DNA of 64,000 nucleotides from Spirosoma rhododendri (GCF_012849055.1 NZ_CP051677.1:3487001-3551000), one strand, 5' to 3'; counted from the first letter of the stretch, positions 16,032 to 25,045 are shown. Notes: generated by a model from the letters alone, not told the origin. Program-made: numbers and translations.

Positions 16032-16757
16032 ATGAAACGGCCTGTAAACTGGTGTATCTTGTTTGTCTGCCTGTTTGGTAGTCGCGTCAGCAACGGGCAG
16101 CGGCTGACAATTAGTGCCGATGGGTACCAGCGCTGGGAAATAATTCAGTCGCAGGTCGATGTGCCGGGCCCGTTGAAGATCGACCCCAACAACCTGCGGT
16201 TTACTTACGGTTTGTCGGTATCGTATGAATCGGGGCGGAATGGCGTTGAAGCGGGCGTGATGGCTTATCCCTATCGGATCGATCTACGCTTCAAAAACTT
16301 CTTCAGTGGTCAAACCGGGCCATCGAATATAGCCCTGTTTACGCTACTGTATCGACGGCGGCTGTTGGTTACCAAGAAGCATAAGCTTGCTCTGTACGCG
16401 TTGGCCGGGGTTGGCGTAGGCCACTACCGAAACGACAAAATTCAGTATGGAATGGGTACTGTATCTGTCAACGGGACTGTCGTGTATAGTGATCATTTCG
16501 ATGAATACTCGACCTACGATCGGCCGGTTGTGCTGCTGCCGGTAACGCAGTTTGAACTGGAAAAATCGCTGAGTCCCCGTCTGTTTATTCGGGCGCGGGC
16601 GACTTACGTTTTTCCCAACTTTGCCGGTTTTGCCCGGCCGCTGGAGGAGGCAACATATAGCTACACGTATCAGCAGCAGAACGGACGGGGTACGCTGACC
16701 GATTACGGTAACGGATCCATGGTTGGCCTGAGTCTGGGCTATCAGATTACCCTGTAA
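16032..16757 (+). CDS. Outer-membrane beta-barrel protein, unknown role
   Basis: A 241-residue exported protein. The start at 16032 gives the signal peptide MKRPVNWCILFVCLFGSRVSNGQ. The rest alternates polar and hydrophobic residues in strands such as LRFTYGLSVSYESGRNGVEA, FTLLYRRRLLVTKKHKLALY and SLSPRLFIRARATYVF, and ends GSMVGLSLGYQITL, typical of porin-like or OmpA-type barrels of about 8 strands. No family can be named with confidence. It stands alone between rnpB and the tetR gene. Confidence 0.7.
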   Translation: MKRPVNWCILFVCLFGSRVSNGQRLTISADGYQRWEIIQSQVDVPGPLKIDPNNLRFTYGLSVSYESGRNGVEAGVMAYPYRIDLRFKNFFSGQTGPSNIALFTLLYRRRLLVTKKHKLALYALAGVGVGHYRNDKIQYGMGTVSVNGTVVYSDHFDEYSTYDRPVVLLPVTQFELEKSLSPRLFIRARATYVFPNFAGFARPLEEATYSYTYQQQNGRGTLTDYGNGSMVGLSLGYQITL

Positions 16758-16847
16758 CAAAGTAAATTGCCCACGATTGTAAGCAAGTGGCTAAGTCATC
16801 GACCATTTTTTTTGACACGAAAGGAACTAGAGCGTAGTTATAAAAGT

Positions 16848-16858
16848 TAACACTGTTA
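16848..16858. promoter_or_regulatory. Candidate TetR operator (site 1)
   Basis: TAACACTGTTA, a perfect 5-1-5 inverted repeat, 21 bases before the tetR-family start. The same 11 bases (12 with the following T) recur upstream of the dsbA-like gene at 17503-17513. Confidence 0.6.
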
Positions 16859-16879
16859 TAAAAACGAACGTCTGAAAAG

Positions 16880-17485
16880 ATGGGACTGGTAGAACGACGA
16901 CAACGACAGAAAGAAGAAGTCAGAAACAGCATTCTGACGGCCGCCTGGGATCAGGTGCTGGCCGAAGGCTGGCCGTCGCTGTCGATTCGGAAAATTGCTG
17001 ACGCCATTGAATACAGTGTGCCAGTGGTTTACAGTCACTTCGAAAGCAAGGACGCGATTCTGCTGGAATTCACCCGGCAGGGGTTCGCCCGCCTGATCGA
17101 ACAGATCAAGCAGAGCGCACTCTGCGATAAAGAACCGGCCGAACGACTGGAAGGTATTGCGCAGACGTACTGGCAATTCGCGTTCGACAACCGGGAATAC
17201 TACCAGCTTATGTTCGGGCTGGGTATTCCGACCTGCGACGCGGCTAATCACATCGTTGAAATGCGGCAGTTCGGCGATGTCATTACCTACACCATCAAAG
17301 AATTGATTGCGGATGGCCCCAATGCCGACGCGGATGTGTACCTGAAATTCAAAACGTACTGGTCTATCCTGCACGGGCTGGTGTCGATTCAGATGATTGA
17401 CCCGCACCTGTCGGCGGCTGATAAACACGGAAAACTGATTTTGCACGACGCTGTTTCGGGCTTCGTAAAGTCGCTGATCTACTAA
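16880..17485 (+). CDS. TetR family transcriptional regulator
   Basis: A 201-residue regulator. The N-terminal helix-turn-helix is clear: ILTAAWDQVLAEGWPSLSIR and KIADAIEYSVPVVYSHFESK. The C-terminal ligand domain resembles the WHG type (WQFAFDNREYYQLMFGLG). It is probably autoregulated through the TAACACTGTTA site 21 bases upstream and controls the following oxidoreductase and nitroreductase through the identical site at 17503. The inducer is unknown; the neighbours suggest electrophile, quinone or redox stress. Confidence 0.88.
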   Translation: MGLVERRQRQKEEVRNSILTAAWDQVLAEGWPSLSIRKIADAIEYSVPVVYSHFESKDAILLEFTRQGFARLIEQIKQSALCDKEPAERLEGIAQTYWQFAFDNREYYQLMFGLGIPTCDAANHIVEMRQFGDVITYTIKELIADGPNADADVYLKFKTYWSILHGLVSIQMIDPHLSAADKHGKLILHDAVSGFVKSLIY

Positions 17486-17502
17486 TTTTTTTGCCTTGTA
17501 CC

Positions 17503-17513
17503 TAACACTGTTA
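17503..17513. promoter_or_regulatory. Candidate TetR operator (site 2)
   Basis: TAACACTGTTA again, 20 bases before the dsbA-like start, in the 48-base gap after tetR. Both copies are followed by an A/T-rich run that could hold the promoter. Confidence 0.6.
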
Positions 17514-17533
17514 TTTTTTATACGACTGTACGT

Positions 17534-18271
17534 ATGTCAACAACACCATTAACCGCCCCGACGATGGATGTCGAAATCTGGAGCGACGTTATGTGCCCGT
17601 TCTGCTACATCGGCAAGCGGAAATTTGAGCAGGCGCTGGCCGAGTTTCCGCAGCGCGATCAGGTGCGGGTCGTCTGGAAAAGTTTTCAACTGAACCCCGA
17701 CCAGAAAACCGAACCCAACAAGTCGATCAATACGTATCTGGCGGAGGTGAAAGGCTGGAGCGTGGAGCAGGCCAAAGCCATGAACGACCGCGTAACCGAC
17801 ATGGCCCGCGAAGTGGGTCTGGATTACCACATGGACCGGGCCGTTGTCGCTAACTCGTTCGACGCGCACCGGGTCATTCAACTGGCCAAAACGCAGAACC
17901 TGGGCGATGCGATGGAGGAGCGCCTGTTCCTGGCGTATTTCACCGAAGGCCGCAACACCGCTGACCACGCGACCCTGCTCGAACTCGGTACCGAAATTGG
18001 CTTGTCGGCCGATGCGGTTACGCAGGTGCTGAACAGCGATCAGTTTGCCGATGCCGTGGGGCAGGACATTTACGAGTCGCGGCAGGTAGGCGTGCGGGGC
18101 GTCCCGTTTTTCGTGCTCAACCAACGGTACGCCGTGTCGGGCGCGCAGCAACCCGAGACCTTTCTGGGCGCGCTGAATACCGCTTATTCAGAGTGGTCGA
18201 AAAGCCAGCCTACCCTTACCGATCTGTCGGGCGATGCACCGGCCTGCGACGTCGACGGTACCTGCAATTAA
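17534..18271 (+). CDS. DsbA family oxidoreductase (FrnE-like)
   Basis: A 245-residue cytoplasmic thioredoxin-fold protein. The active site is VEIWSDVMCPFCYIGKRKFE with CPFC, and the cis-proline region is VGVRGVPFFVLNQRYAVSGA, both typical of the FrnE/DsbA subfamily. It lacks a signal peptide. The C-terminal tail has two further Cys (PACDVDGTCN), which FrnE-type proteins often use in redox or metal binding. It is downstream of tetR and 42 bases before the nitroreductase, and probably forms one regulon with both. Confidence 0.9.
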   Translation: MSTTPLTAPTMDVEIWSDVMCPFCYIGKRKFEQALAEFPQRDQVRVVWKSFQLNPDQKTEPNKSINTYLAEVKGWSVEQAKAMNDRVTDMAREVGLDYHMDRAVVANSFDAHRVIQLAKTQNLGDAMEERLFLAYFTEGRNTADHATLLELGTEIGLSADAVTQVLNSDQFADAVGQDIYESRQVGVRGVPFFVLNQRYAVSGAQQPETFLGALNTAYSEWSKSQPTLTDLSGDAPACDVDGTCN

Positions 18272-18313
18272 TTGCCAATCATTTTCTATACAACCTGAAT
18301 TGTTTTTAACACC

Positions 18314-18946
18314 ATGGAACTCATTGATGCACTGAACTGGCGGTATGCTGCCAAAAAAATGAACGGGCAGACCGTTCCCGCCGAGAAAGTCGATACCATT
18401 CTGGAAGCGATTCGCCTGTCGGCGTCGTCGGTTGGTATTCAGCCGTACAAAGTAATTGTGGTGGAAAGCCACGAGCTGCGCGGTAAAATCCACGAGCAGG
18501 CCTGCCCACAGCCGCAGATCGTTGAGGGGTCGCACGTGCTGATCTTCGCCAGTTGGACCGCTGTCGAAGCGGACGATGTCGACCAGTATATGCAACTGAT
18601 CGCCGATACGCGTAATACCGACGTGGCCTCGCTGACGCCGTTTGCCGATTCGATCAAAGGAGCATTGCTGGGCCGGACGCCCGAAGCGCGTGCCGAATGG
18701 GCCGCCCGCCAGTCGTACATCGCGCTGGGTACGGGCCTGATTGCGGCCGCTGCGGAAGGGGTCGATGCTACGCCGATGGAAGGTTTCAACGCCGACGCCC
18801 TCGACCAACTGCTCGACTTGCCCGCCAAAGGGCTGCACAGCACATCGATTCTGGTGCTGGGCTACCGCGACGAAGAGAAAGATTACCTGGCCAAAGCGCC
18901 CAAAGTGCGCCGGTCGAAAGAAGATCTGTTTATCGAACTGGCGTAA
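18314..18946 (+). CDS. NAD(P)H-dependent nitroreductase (NfsB-like)
   Basis: A 210-residue FMN enzyme of the nitroreductase family, reducing quinones or nitro compounds. N-terminal ALNWRYAAKKMNGQTVPAEK and the FMN-binding RLSASSVGIQPYKVIVV are conserved, as are the AARQSYIALGTGLIAAAAEG helix and the C-terminal LGYRDEEKDYLAK. It follows the dsbA-like gene and ends just before a strong terminator, so tetR-dsbA-nitroreductase is a closed unit. Confidence 0.9.
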   Translation: MELIDALNWRYAAKKMNGQTVPAEKVDTILEAIRLSASSVGIQPYKVIVVESHELRGKIHEQACPQPQIVEGSHVLIFASWTAVEADDVDQYMQLIADTRNTDVASLTPFADSIKGALLGRTPEARAEWAARQSYIALGTGLIAAAAEGVDATPMEGFNADALDQLLDLPAKGLHSTSILVLGYRDEEKDYLAKAPKVRRSKEDLFIELA

Positions 18947-18969
18947 CGCATCTATCGCACACCAGCCAG

Positions 18970-19001
18970 AAGCGTCGGTCCCAACGGATCGGCGCTTTTT
19001 T
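18970..19001 (+). terminator. Intrinsic terminator after nitroreductase
   Basis: AAGCGTCGGTCC pairs with GGATCGGCGCTT (two G-U pairs) across CAAC and is followed by a T run. Confidence 0.85.
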
Positions 19002-19066
19002 CGTGAACACCATTGGGAACAGATCGCCGGATTTTGGCCTTTCTGAACGCATACGACAGTCAACCA

Positions 19067-19978
19067 ATGGCCATAAAAACCTACGACACGCTGGCGTTTC
19101 TGTCCCGGTTCATGACGCCGTCGACCGATCTGGACGCCCAGCTACGCCCCGAACCCGGTCAGTTTTTTATCGTCCCGCTGGAGACGATGTACCGGCAGGT
19201 GAACCGGCGCGTACCGCCATCGCGTTCGCTCGCGCACAGTTGCCTGCTCATTACGGGCGGGGCGGCTACGATGACGATTGGCTTCGATACGTACACGGCT
19301 ACGGCGGGCGAACTGCTGTTTGTACCGGCCGGACAGGTCTTTTCGTTCGGCAGCGACGACGTAAACGAGGGTTATCTGCTGCATATTCACCCGAATCTGC
19401 TGCTTGGTCGTCATGCGGCCGATGTGCCCACAATGGAGTTTGAATTTCTGACGCCCTGGGGGAATCTGCTGGTGAGGCCCCCCGCCGATACGTTCGACGC
19501 GCTGCTTCTGCTGACCCAGCGGCTGCTGACGATCTATCAGGCGCAGGGTATCCGGTCCCGGCCGCTTATTCAATCGTACCTGACGACCTGGCTCTGCGAG
19601 GTGGCGGAGACGTACCAGCCTGTTTCGGTGACGATGCAGACGGCGGCCTATCGCCTGTCGCACGCGTTCAAGACACTGCTCACGGCCTATGTCCGAACGC
19701 AGCACCGGGTTACCGACTACGCATCGCAGCTGAACATCACGCCTAACCACCTGAACAAAGTGGTGAAAGAAACGACCGGTAAGTCGCCAACCCGCTGGAT
19801 CGACGAAGCGCTGGTGCTGGAGGCCAAAGTGCTGTTATCGCAAACGGCCGACCCGGTAAGCACCGTTGCCGATCAGCTCGGTTTCAGCGACCCCTCGTAT
19901 TTTAGCCGCCTGTTCCGACGATACGAGGGAGTTACTCCCATCGAATTTCGGCGAATGATTGATTCGTCTGGTTCGTAG
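19067..19978 (+). CDS. AraC family transcriptional regulator
   Basis: A 303-residue regulator with an N-terminal cupin ligand domain (ITGGAATMTIGFDTYTATAG, then ELLFVPAGQVFSFG) and a C-terminal AraC DNA-binding domain with two helix-turn-helix units: VTDYASQLNITPNHLNKVVK and VSTVADQLGFSDPSYFSRLF. ATG 19067 is preferred over the TTG at 19013, which would add 18 residues running from the terminator region. The target is unknown; it is separated from the nitroreductase by a terminator. Confidence 0.88.
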   Translation: MAIKTYDTLAFLSRFMTPSTDLDAQLRPEPGQFFIVPLETMYRQVNRRVPPSRSLAHSCLLITGGAATMTIGFDTYTATAGELLFVPAGQVFSFGSDDVNEGYLLHIHPNLLLGRHAADVPTMEFEFLTPWGNLLVRPPADTFDALLLLTQRLLTIYQAQGIRSRPLIQSYLTTWLCEVAETYQPVSVTMQTAAYRLSHAFKTLLTAYVRTQHRVTDYASQLNITPNHLNKVVKETTGKSPTRWIDEALVLEAKVLLSQTADPVSTVADQLGFSDPSYFSRLFRRYEGVTPIEFRRMIDSSGS

Positions 19979-20089
19979 CAGGATACGTCCTGCCAAAACT
20001 GGCTTGGCCGCCTGATCTTTGCCGGTGGTTATACATCCATTGATTGATGTCGGGGACGCTCAGCCGATCCTGCCCAATTTTACCTGATC

Positions 20090-20551
20090 ATGTATTCGCT
20101 TTTATTGATGGCGCATTCGGTACTGCGCTGGCTGGTGCTGCTAACGTTACTGTACGCCCTGTTTCGGGGTATTCGGGGCTGGTCGGGGCAGCGGCCGTTT
20201 ACCCGCACCGACAACACCGTTCGGCACAATACCGCCACGTTTGCCCACCTGCAACTATTGATCGGCTACACGCTCTACTACATCAGTCCGCTCATCGCTG
20301 CGTTTCGCTACGGCGGGGCGGCTGAACCGGCGTTTCCGCTCCGCTTTTTTGGCTGGATACACCCGCTGCTGATGACCGTCGTGGTGGTGTTGATCACAAT
20401 TGGTTCATCGGCGGCCAAGCGACAGACTACCGACGCGGCTAAATTCCGAACCATGACCATCTGGTTTTCGCTGGCTTTGCTAATGCTGCTTGTTGCGATT
20501 CCCTGGCCGTTTTCACCGTTGGCGCAACGGCCGTATCTTCGTCTTTTCTAA
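20090..20551 (+). CDS. Small polytopic membrane protein (cytochrome b-like)
   Basis: A 153-residue protein with four or five hydrophobic segments: the N-terminal SVLRWLVLLTLLYALF, AHLQLLIGYTLYYISPLI, PLLMTVVVVLITIGSS and IWFSLALLMLLVAIPW. Several histidines lie in or near helices (MAHSVLRW, TFAHLQLL, WIHPLLM), as in small membrane cytochromes, but heme binding is inference. It ends 4 bases before the DUF3817 gene and is probably co-transcribed with it. Confidence 0.65.
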   Translation: MYSLLLMAHSVLRWLVLLTLLYALFRGIRGWSGQRPFTRTDNTVRHNTATFAHLQLLIGYTLYYISPLIAAFRYGGAAEPAFPLRFFGWIHPLLMTVVVVLITIGSSAAKRQTTDAAKFRTMTIWFSLALLMLLVAIPWPFSPLAQRPYLRLF

Positions 20552-20555
20552 CCGT

Positions 20556-20867
20556 ATGCTTACTCATCTCAAAACCAATCTGGGGCGGCTGCGACTCCTC
20601 GCGCTGCTCGAAGGACTATCGCTCATTGCGCTGGTGTTCATTGCCATGCCGGTCAAGTACATGGGCAGCGACCCCACGCTGGTCAAGGTAATCGGCCCGA
20701 TTCACGGCGTGCTGTTCATCCTGTTTGTGCTGTACACGATCAATGTCAGCATCGAGGAAAACTGGCAATTCCTGCGCACAACCTGGAAGGTGCTGCTCGC
20801 GTCGATCATCCCCTTCGGCACGTTCTACGTCGACAAAACGATCCTGAGCCGGCAGAAGGAAGTTTAA
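20556..20867 (+). CDS. DUF3817 family membrane protein
   Basis: A 103-residue protein. The start at 20556 gives MLTHLKTNLGRLRLLALLEG, the usual DUF3817 opening, followed by LSLIALVFIAMPVKYMGSDP, IGPIHGVLFILFVLYTINVS and LASIIPFGTFYVDKTIL. Three membrane helices. An upstream in-frame start at 20490 lies inside the preceding gene and adds no conserved sequence. The stop TAA forms part of a GTTTAAG heptamer of the next repeat. Confidence 0.85.
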   Translation: MLTHLKTNLGRLRLLALLEGLSLIALVFIAMPVKYMGSDPTLVKVIGPIHGVLFILFVLYTINVSIEENWQFLRTTWKVLLASIIPFGTFYVDKTILSRQKEV

Positions 20868-20950
20868 GACTTGTAGTTTCAGGTTTGTAGTCTAAGGTTT
20901 AAGGTTCTCGCTGAAAACTTTAGACGTTAGACCACAAACCTGAAACTTTT
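20862..20950. repeat. Inverted repeat with GTT-heptamer arms
   Basis: GTTTAAG, ACTTGTA, GTTTCAG, GTTTGTA, GTCTAAG, GTTTAAG, GTTCTCG on the left; the right arm read on the minus strand is GTTTCAG GTTTGTG GTCTAAC GTCTAAA GTTTTC. It begins in the DUF3817 stop and ends 5 bases before the rpsP promoter. Confidence 0.78.
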
Positions 20951-20954
20951 TCCC

Positions 20955-20962
20955 TACCTTTG
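20955..20962 (+). promoter_or_regulatory. -7 promoter element of rpsP operon
   Basis: TACCTTTG, an exact TAnnTTTG, 54 bases before the rpsP ATG. The leader between them contains the short hairpin GGGGGTTCGTCCCCC. Confidence 0.75.
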
Positions 20963-21015
20963 CGGCCACGTTTTACGCAGGGGGTTCGTCCCCCGATCAA
21001 AACCAACAAGCACAA

Positions 21016-21585
21016 ATGGCTGTTAAAATTCGTTTATCGCGTCGTGGACGCAAAAAAATGGCGATTTACGACATCGTGGTAGCTGAATCAGTAGCTCCCC
21101 GCGATGGCCGGTTTATCGAGAAAATTGGTTCGTACAACCCCAACACCGACCCATCGACGGTCGTACTGAAATCGGACCGGGCCGTACATTGGCTCATGGT
21201 TGGCGCACAGCCTACCGACACGGCTCGTTCGGTATTGTCGCACGAGGGTATCATGTACAAGAAACACCTCCAGGTGGGCGTAAACAAAGGCGCTATCACC
21301 CAGGAGCAGGCCGACGAGAAATTCTCGAACTGGAAAGACGACAAGGAGAATCGGAAAGCCGGTGCCGCTGATGCAAAGACCCAGACCAAAGAGCAGGCTC
21401 GTGCCGCTCGTCTGGAAGCTGAGCAGAAGGTGAATGCCGCCCGCGCTGAAGCCATCGCCAAGAAAAACAAGGTTGAAGAGCCAGTAGCTGAGGAAGCACC
21501 TGTAGCGGAAGCTGCCGGTGAAGAAGCACCTGCTGCTGAAACCGACGCGGCTGCTTCGACCGAAGAAACCACCAGCGCTGAATAA
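21016..21585 (+). CDS. rpsP: 30S ribosomal protein bS16
   Basis: The first 85 residues are standard bS16 ([20 protein letters not shown], the [15 protein letters not shown] block and the [20 protein letters not shown] block). The 189-residue total is about twice the bacterial norm because of a charged, Ala/Glu-rich C-terminal extension from about residue 100 ([14 protein letters not shown]). Such tails are usual in Bacteroidota. It leads the rpsP-rimM-trmD operon. Confidence 0.97.
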   Translation: MAVKIRLSRRGRKKMAIYDIVVAESVAPRDGRFIEKIGSYNPNTDPSTVVLKSDRAVHWLMVGAQPTDTARSVLSHEGIMYKKHLQVGVNKGAITQEQADEKFSNWKDDKENRKAGAADAKTQTKEQARAARLEAEQKVNAARAEAIAKKNKVEEPVAEEAPVAEAAGEEAPAAETDAAASTEETTSAE

Positions 21586-21607
21586 TTTTTCCGCGCCCAG
21601 CGTTACC

Positions 21608-21640
21608 AAAGAGCCTGTTCGCGACCGGACAGGCTCTTTT
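21608..21640 (+). terminator. Terminator-like hairpin between rpsP and rimM
   Basis: AAAGAGCCTGT pairs with ACAGGCTCTTT across TCGCGACCGG, followed by a short T run (TTTTC). It probably reduces rimM-trmD transcription relative to rpsP, which is needed in far greater amount. Confidence 0.75.
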
Positions 21641-21657
21641 CATTCCCAGCCATAGCC

Positions 21658-22254
21658 ATGACTAAAGACGATTGCTATCAGGTAGGCCACATTACCAAGA
21701 CCCACGGCGTCAATGGTGAACTGGTCCTGTTTCTGGATGTCGATGATGCTTCCGAGTACGCCGATCTGGATTCGGTGCTGCTGGAGGTCAAAAACGAACT
21801 GATTCCGTATTTTATCGAGTCGATTGCCATCGTGAAAGGTAGTCGGGCAATCATCGCCTTTGAAGACGTTGATACCATCGAGCAGGCCGAACGGCTCATC
21901 AACTGTGGCGCATTTCTGCCCCTCGATAACCTCGAACCCATTACCGACGAAACGCGCTTTTACTTCCACGAAATTGTGGGCTATCAGATCGTTGATGCCC
22001 ACGAAGGGCCGCTCGGCACAGTGCGTGGCGTATACGCCATGAACGCCCAGGACCTGATTGCGATGGATTATCAGGGCAAAGAAGTGCTGATTCCGATCAA
22101 CAGCGACATCGTCAAGACGGTGAACCGGGCAGAGCAGAAGCTGAACGTGGATCTGCCCGACGGTTTGCTGGCGATTTATATGGAAGACAACGCGGCCGAC
22201 AAAGCTGAATTCGACGGCGACGCGGACAATAGCGACGACTCCAATGCGCATTGA
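21658..22254 (+). CDS. rimM: 16S rRNA processing protein RimM
   Basis: A 198-residue 30S maturation factor that binds uS19. The N-terminal domain begins with [20 protein letters not shown], and the PRC-barrel follows ([20 protein letters not shown], then [20 protein letters not shown]). The C-terminus is acidic. It overlaps trmD by 11 bases, consistent with coupled translation. Confidence 0.95.
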   Translation: MTKDDCYQVGHITKTHGVNGELVLFLDVDDASEYADLDSVLLEVKNELIPYFIESIAIVKGSRAIIAFEDVDTIEQAERLINCGAFLPLDNLEPITDETRFYFHEIVGYQIVDAHEGPLGTVRGVYAMNAQDLIAMDYQGKEVLIPINSDIVKTVNRAEQKLNVDLPDGLLAIYMEDNAADKAEFDGDADNSDDSNAH

Positions 22255-22920
22255 TATTATCACCTGCCTGCCCCGGCTGCTCGACAGCTTCTTCGCCCAT
22301 TCGATTTTGCAACGGGCGCAAACGGGCGGCTACGTGGAAGTCGTTGTGCATGACCTGCGCGACTATACCCTCGATAAGCACCGGCGCGTCGACGATTACG
22401 CGTTTGGTGGTGGGGCCGGTATGGTCATGCAGATCGAGCCGATCGCCCGCTGTATCCGCGCGTTGCAGGCGGAGCGGCCCTATGACGAGGTGATTTACAT
22501 GACGCCCGACGGTGAGCGGCTCAATCAGCAGACGACCAACGCCCTGTCGCTGCGGCAGAACCTGATTATTCTCTGCGGCCACTACAAGGGCATTGACGAG
22601 CGGGCGCGGGAGTTGTTCGTGACCAAAGAAATCAGCATCGGCGATTACGTACTGTCGGGGGCGAACTAGCTGCCTGCGTCCTGTCCGACGCGATTATCCG
22701 GTTGCTGCCCGGCGTACTAAACGACGAAACATCGGCCCTGACCGACTCGTTTCAGGATAATCTGCTTGCACCGCCGGTGTACACGCGCCCGGCGGAATTT
22801 GAAGGCCATCGCATACCCGACATCCTGCTGTCGGGCCACGAAGCGAAGATTGATGAGTGGCGGCACGAACAGGCGCTCGAACGAACGCGCATCCGTCGGC
22901 CTGATTTGCTCGACTCGTAG
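22244..22920 (+). pseudogene. trmD: tRNA (guanine-N1-)-methyltransferase TrmD, frameshifted
   Basis: TrmD makes m1G37 in tRNAs and prevents +1 frameshifting; it is normally indispensable. The open frame stops at 22669 right after [13 protein letters not shown], where TrmD should read [15 protein letters not shown]. One extra G in the run 22657-22661 restores [20 protein letters not shown] and the full C-terminal domain to 22920 ([20 protein letters not shown], then [12 protein letters not shown]), 225 residues in all. The trefoil-knot residues ([21 protein letters not shown]) are all present once corrected. Because cells need TrmD, a sequencing or assembly error is the best explanation. Confidence 0.9.
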
Positions 22921-22936
22921 GCTGGTCGCGAAAATC

Positions 22937-22986
22937 ACAGAGCCCGGTCGGGTCAGACAACGCTGTCTGACCCGACCGGGCTCTGT
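22937..22986. terminator. Bidirectional hairpin after trmD
   Basis: Perfect 23-base stem ACAGAGCCCGGTCGGGTCAG... with a 4-base loop (ACGC). It closes the rpsP operon. The T tract is weak (CGTT), so termination may depend on stem strength. Confidence 0.85.
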
Positions 22987-23066
22987 CGTTATGGGCGCGG
23001 GCGAAGCCGCTGGGTGGTATAATCACGTTTGCTCAAAGAGGATAACGAAAATTGGCAGGTGTTGAT

Positions 23067-23074
23067 TAGCTTTG
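23067..23074 (+). promoter_or_regulatory. -7 promoter element of PAS kinase gene
   Basis: TAGCTTTG, an exact TAnnTTTG, 32 bases before the kinase ATG. Confidence 0.55.
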
Positions 23075-23105
23075 ACTAAATACCCTTGCGCCGTTTTTAT
23101 TACGT

Positions 23106-25001
23106 ATGGAGCCGTTGTCCGCTTTGTTTCACCACACGCCTGTGCCCATGGCGGTACTGTACGCCGGCTCAAACCGGGTGCAGATCGTCAACGATGCGTG
23201 GCGTCGGTTCTGGAACGTACCCGATGCTGTGAACGACGGACAACTACTAAGCGAGCTGCTGACGCCCGAGCAGGCCGGTCTCTACAGTCGGTTGCTCGGT
23301 ACGGACACTGACTCGTCTGAGGTAGCGGTTTCTGTTATGTGGGCGGGGCAGTGTGTACAGCGTTACATTCGACTGGTGGTTACGCAGGTGCCCGCAGTCG
23401 ATCAGAAACCGGCTTATCTGGGTACGGTCATTCTCGACGTAACCGACACCGTGCTGGCGCGGCAACGGGCCGACGCGCTGGCTAAAGAGCAGGAGGAGCA
23501 GCGACGGATGATGCGTGAAGCGCTCGATAGCTCCCCCGTAGCTATCGTTGTTGCCACCAGCATTCGTGACGAAACGACCGGCCAACTCATTGATTTCGAG
23601 TACCGGCTGGCCAATCGGGAAAGCAATCGGCTCAGTAACCTGCCCGAGGCCGAAGAGCTGTCTGGAAAGCGTATGCTGGCTACATTTCCCGGTGATAAAG
23701 AATCCGGCGTATTCAGTCAGTTTAAAACCGTAGTTGAAACGGGGGAGCCCCTGGCGGTTGAAACGCACTACAAACACGGGCAGACAGACAAATGGTTTTA
23801 CGTGCGCGTGGTTAAACACGGCGACGGATACGTTCAGACGACGCTCGATATTACGCCGGTAAAAGAAGCGGAGGCCGCCATTGAGGAGCAGGCTGATCTA
23901 CTGCGGACAATCCTGAATAATTCGCAGACGGCGATCTCCCTGCACAGTGTAATTCGCGGTCAGAATGGGAAAATCGCCGATTTCAAAACGGCACTGGCCA
24001 ACAAACGGGCACAGGAGATTTGGGGCGACACCCTCAAACAGCACATGAGCCGGTCGTTTCTGGAGCATCGGCCCGAAGCGGCTGGAACGCCTGAATTTGA
24101 GCGGTACGTGCAGGTTGTGAACACGGGGGAGCCCGCCAGATTTGAGTTCGGTGTTGCCGATAAACTATACTCGATCAACATTGCCCGCGCTGGAGATGGG
24201 GTCGTACTCTCTTCGGTCGATATCACCAGCGACCGGCAGTACCAGCGGCAGCTTGAGCAGATCAATGCCGAGTTGAAACGCTCCAACGAGAGCCTACAGG
24301 CATTTGCCTACATTGCCAGTCACGACTTGCAGGAGCCGCTGCGAAAGATTACGTCGTTCAGCTCAATTCTGAGTGGTCAGTACACGGAGCAGCTCGATGA
24401 CAGGGGGCTCGATATCCTCGTCCGTATCCAATCATCGGCCGAACGCATGTCCAGTTTGATCCGGGATTTGCTTAGCTATGCCCGTATCGGTAGCCAGCCG
24501 GACTCGTTCCGGCCTGTTGATCTGCATACGGTACTGACGGAGTTGCTCAATGACATGGAGTTTACCGTGGGGATGGCCGGTGCCACGATTCAGCTGGATC
24601 AGCTACCGCAGGTGGTGGGCGATCCGGTGCAGTTGCACCAGCTGTTTCAGAATCTGTTGAGCAACGCGGTGAAATTTCACCGGGAAGGCGTACCCCCCGT
24701 CGTGCAGATCAGTAGTGAACGGGTCGCGGACGATCGGCTGCCCCCGTCGCTACGGGAGAGTCGACCAAGCGGATGTTCATTCTGGGCAATCCGGGTTGCC
24801 GATAATGGTATTGGGTTCGACGAAAAATATAACGACCGGATTTTTCAGGTGTTTCAACGCCTGCACAGCCGCAATCTGTATAGCGGCACCGGTATCGGCC
24901 TGGCGATCGTCAGAAAAGTGGCCGAGCAGCACGGCGGGGTAATAATCGCCGAGAGCCGCCCCGATGCCGGGTCTACCTTCACGGTGTACCTGCCGGGGTA
25001 A
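23106..25001 (+). CDS. PAS-domain sensor histidine kinase
   Basis: A 631-residue soluble kinase without membrane segments. About three PAS-type sensor modules occupy residues 5-120, 135-265 and 270-385. A dimerisation/phosphoacceptor domain follows with AYIASHDLQEPLRKITSFSS (His in SHDLQEPLR) and a HATPase domain with LFQNLLSNAVKFHREG, RVADNGIGFDEKYNDRIFQV and GTGIGLAIVRKVAEQHGG. The C-terminus closely resembles that of the broken kinase at 31045-33114, so the two are paralogs. No response regulator is adjacent. Confidence 0.9.
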   Translation: MEPLSALFHHTPVPMAVLYAGSNRVQIVNDAWRRFWNVPDAVNDGQLLSELLTPEQAGLYSRLLGTDTDSSEVAVSVMWAGQCVQRYIRLVVTQVPAVDQKPAYLGTVILDVTDTVLARQRADALAKEQEEQRRMMREALDSSPVAIVVATSIRDETTGQLIDFEYRLANRESNRLSNLPEAEELSGKRMLATFPGDKESGVFSQFKTVVETGEPLAVETHYKHGQTDKWFYVRVVKHGDGYVQTTLDITPVKEAEAAIEEQADLLRTILNNSQTAISLHSVIRGQNGKIADFKTALANKRAQEIWGDTLKQHMSRSFLEHRPEAAGTPEFERYVQVVNTGEPARFEFGVADKLYSINIARAGDGVVLSSVDITSDRQYQRQLEQINAELKRSNESLQAFAYIASHDLQEPLRKITSFSSILSGQYTEQLDDRGLDILVRIQSSAERMSSLIRDLLSYARIGSQPDSFRPVDLHTVLTELLNDMEFTVGMAGATIQLDQLPQVVGDPVQLHQLFQNLLSNAVKFHREGVPPVVQISSERVADDRLPPSLRESRPSGCSFWAIRVADNGIGFDEKYNDRIFQVFQRLHSRNLYSGTGIGLAIVRKVAEQHGGVIIAESRPDAGSTFTVYLPG

Positions 25002-25045
25002 AACGACAACGGGCGACTATCACTGATAATCGCCCGTTGTCGTTT
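25001..25045. terminator. Bidirectional terminator between convergent genes
   Basis: AAACGACAACGGGCGA (25001-25016) pairs perfectly with TCGCCCGTTGTCGTTT (25030-25045). It fills the whole gap between the kinase and the transglycosylase gene; T runs occur on both strands. Confidence 0.85.
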
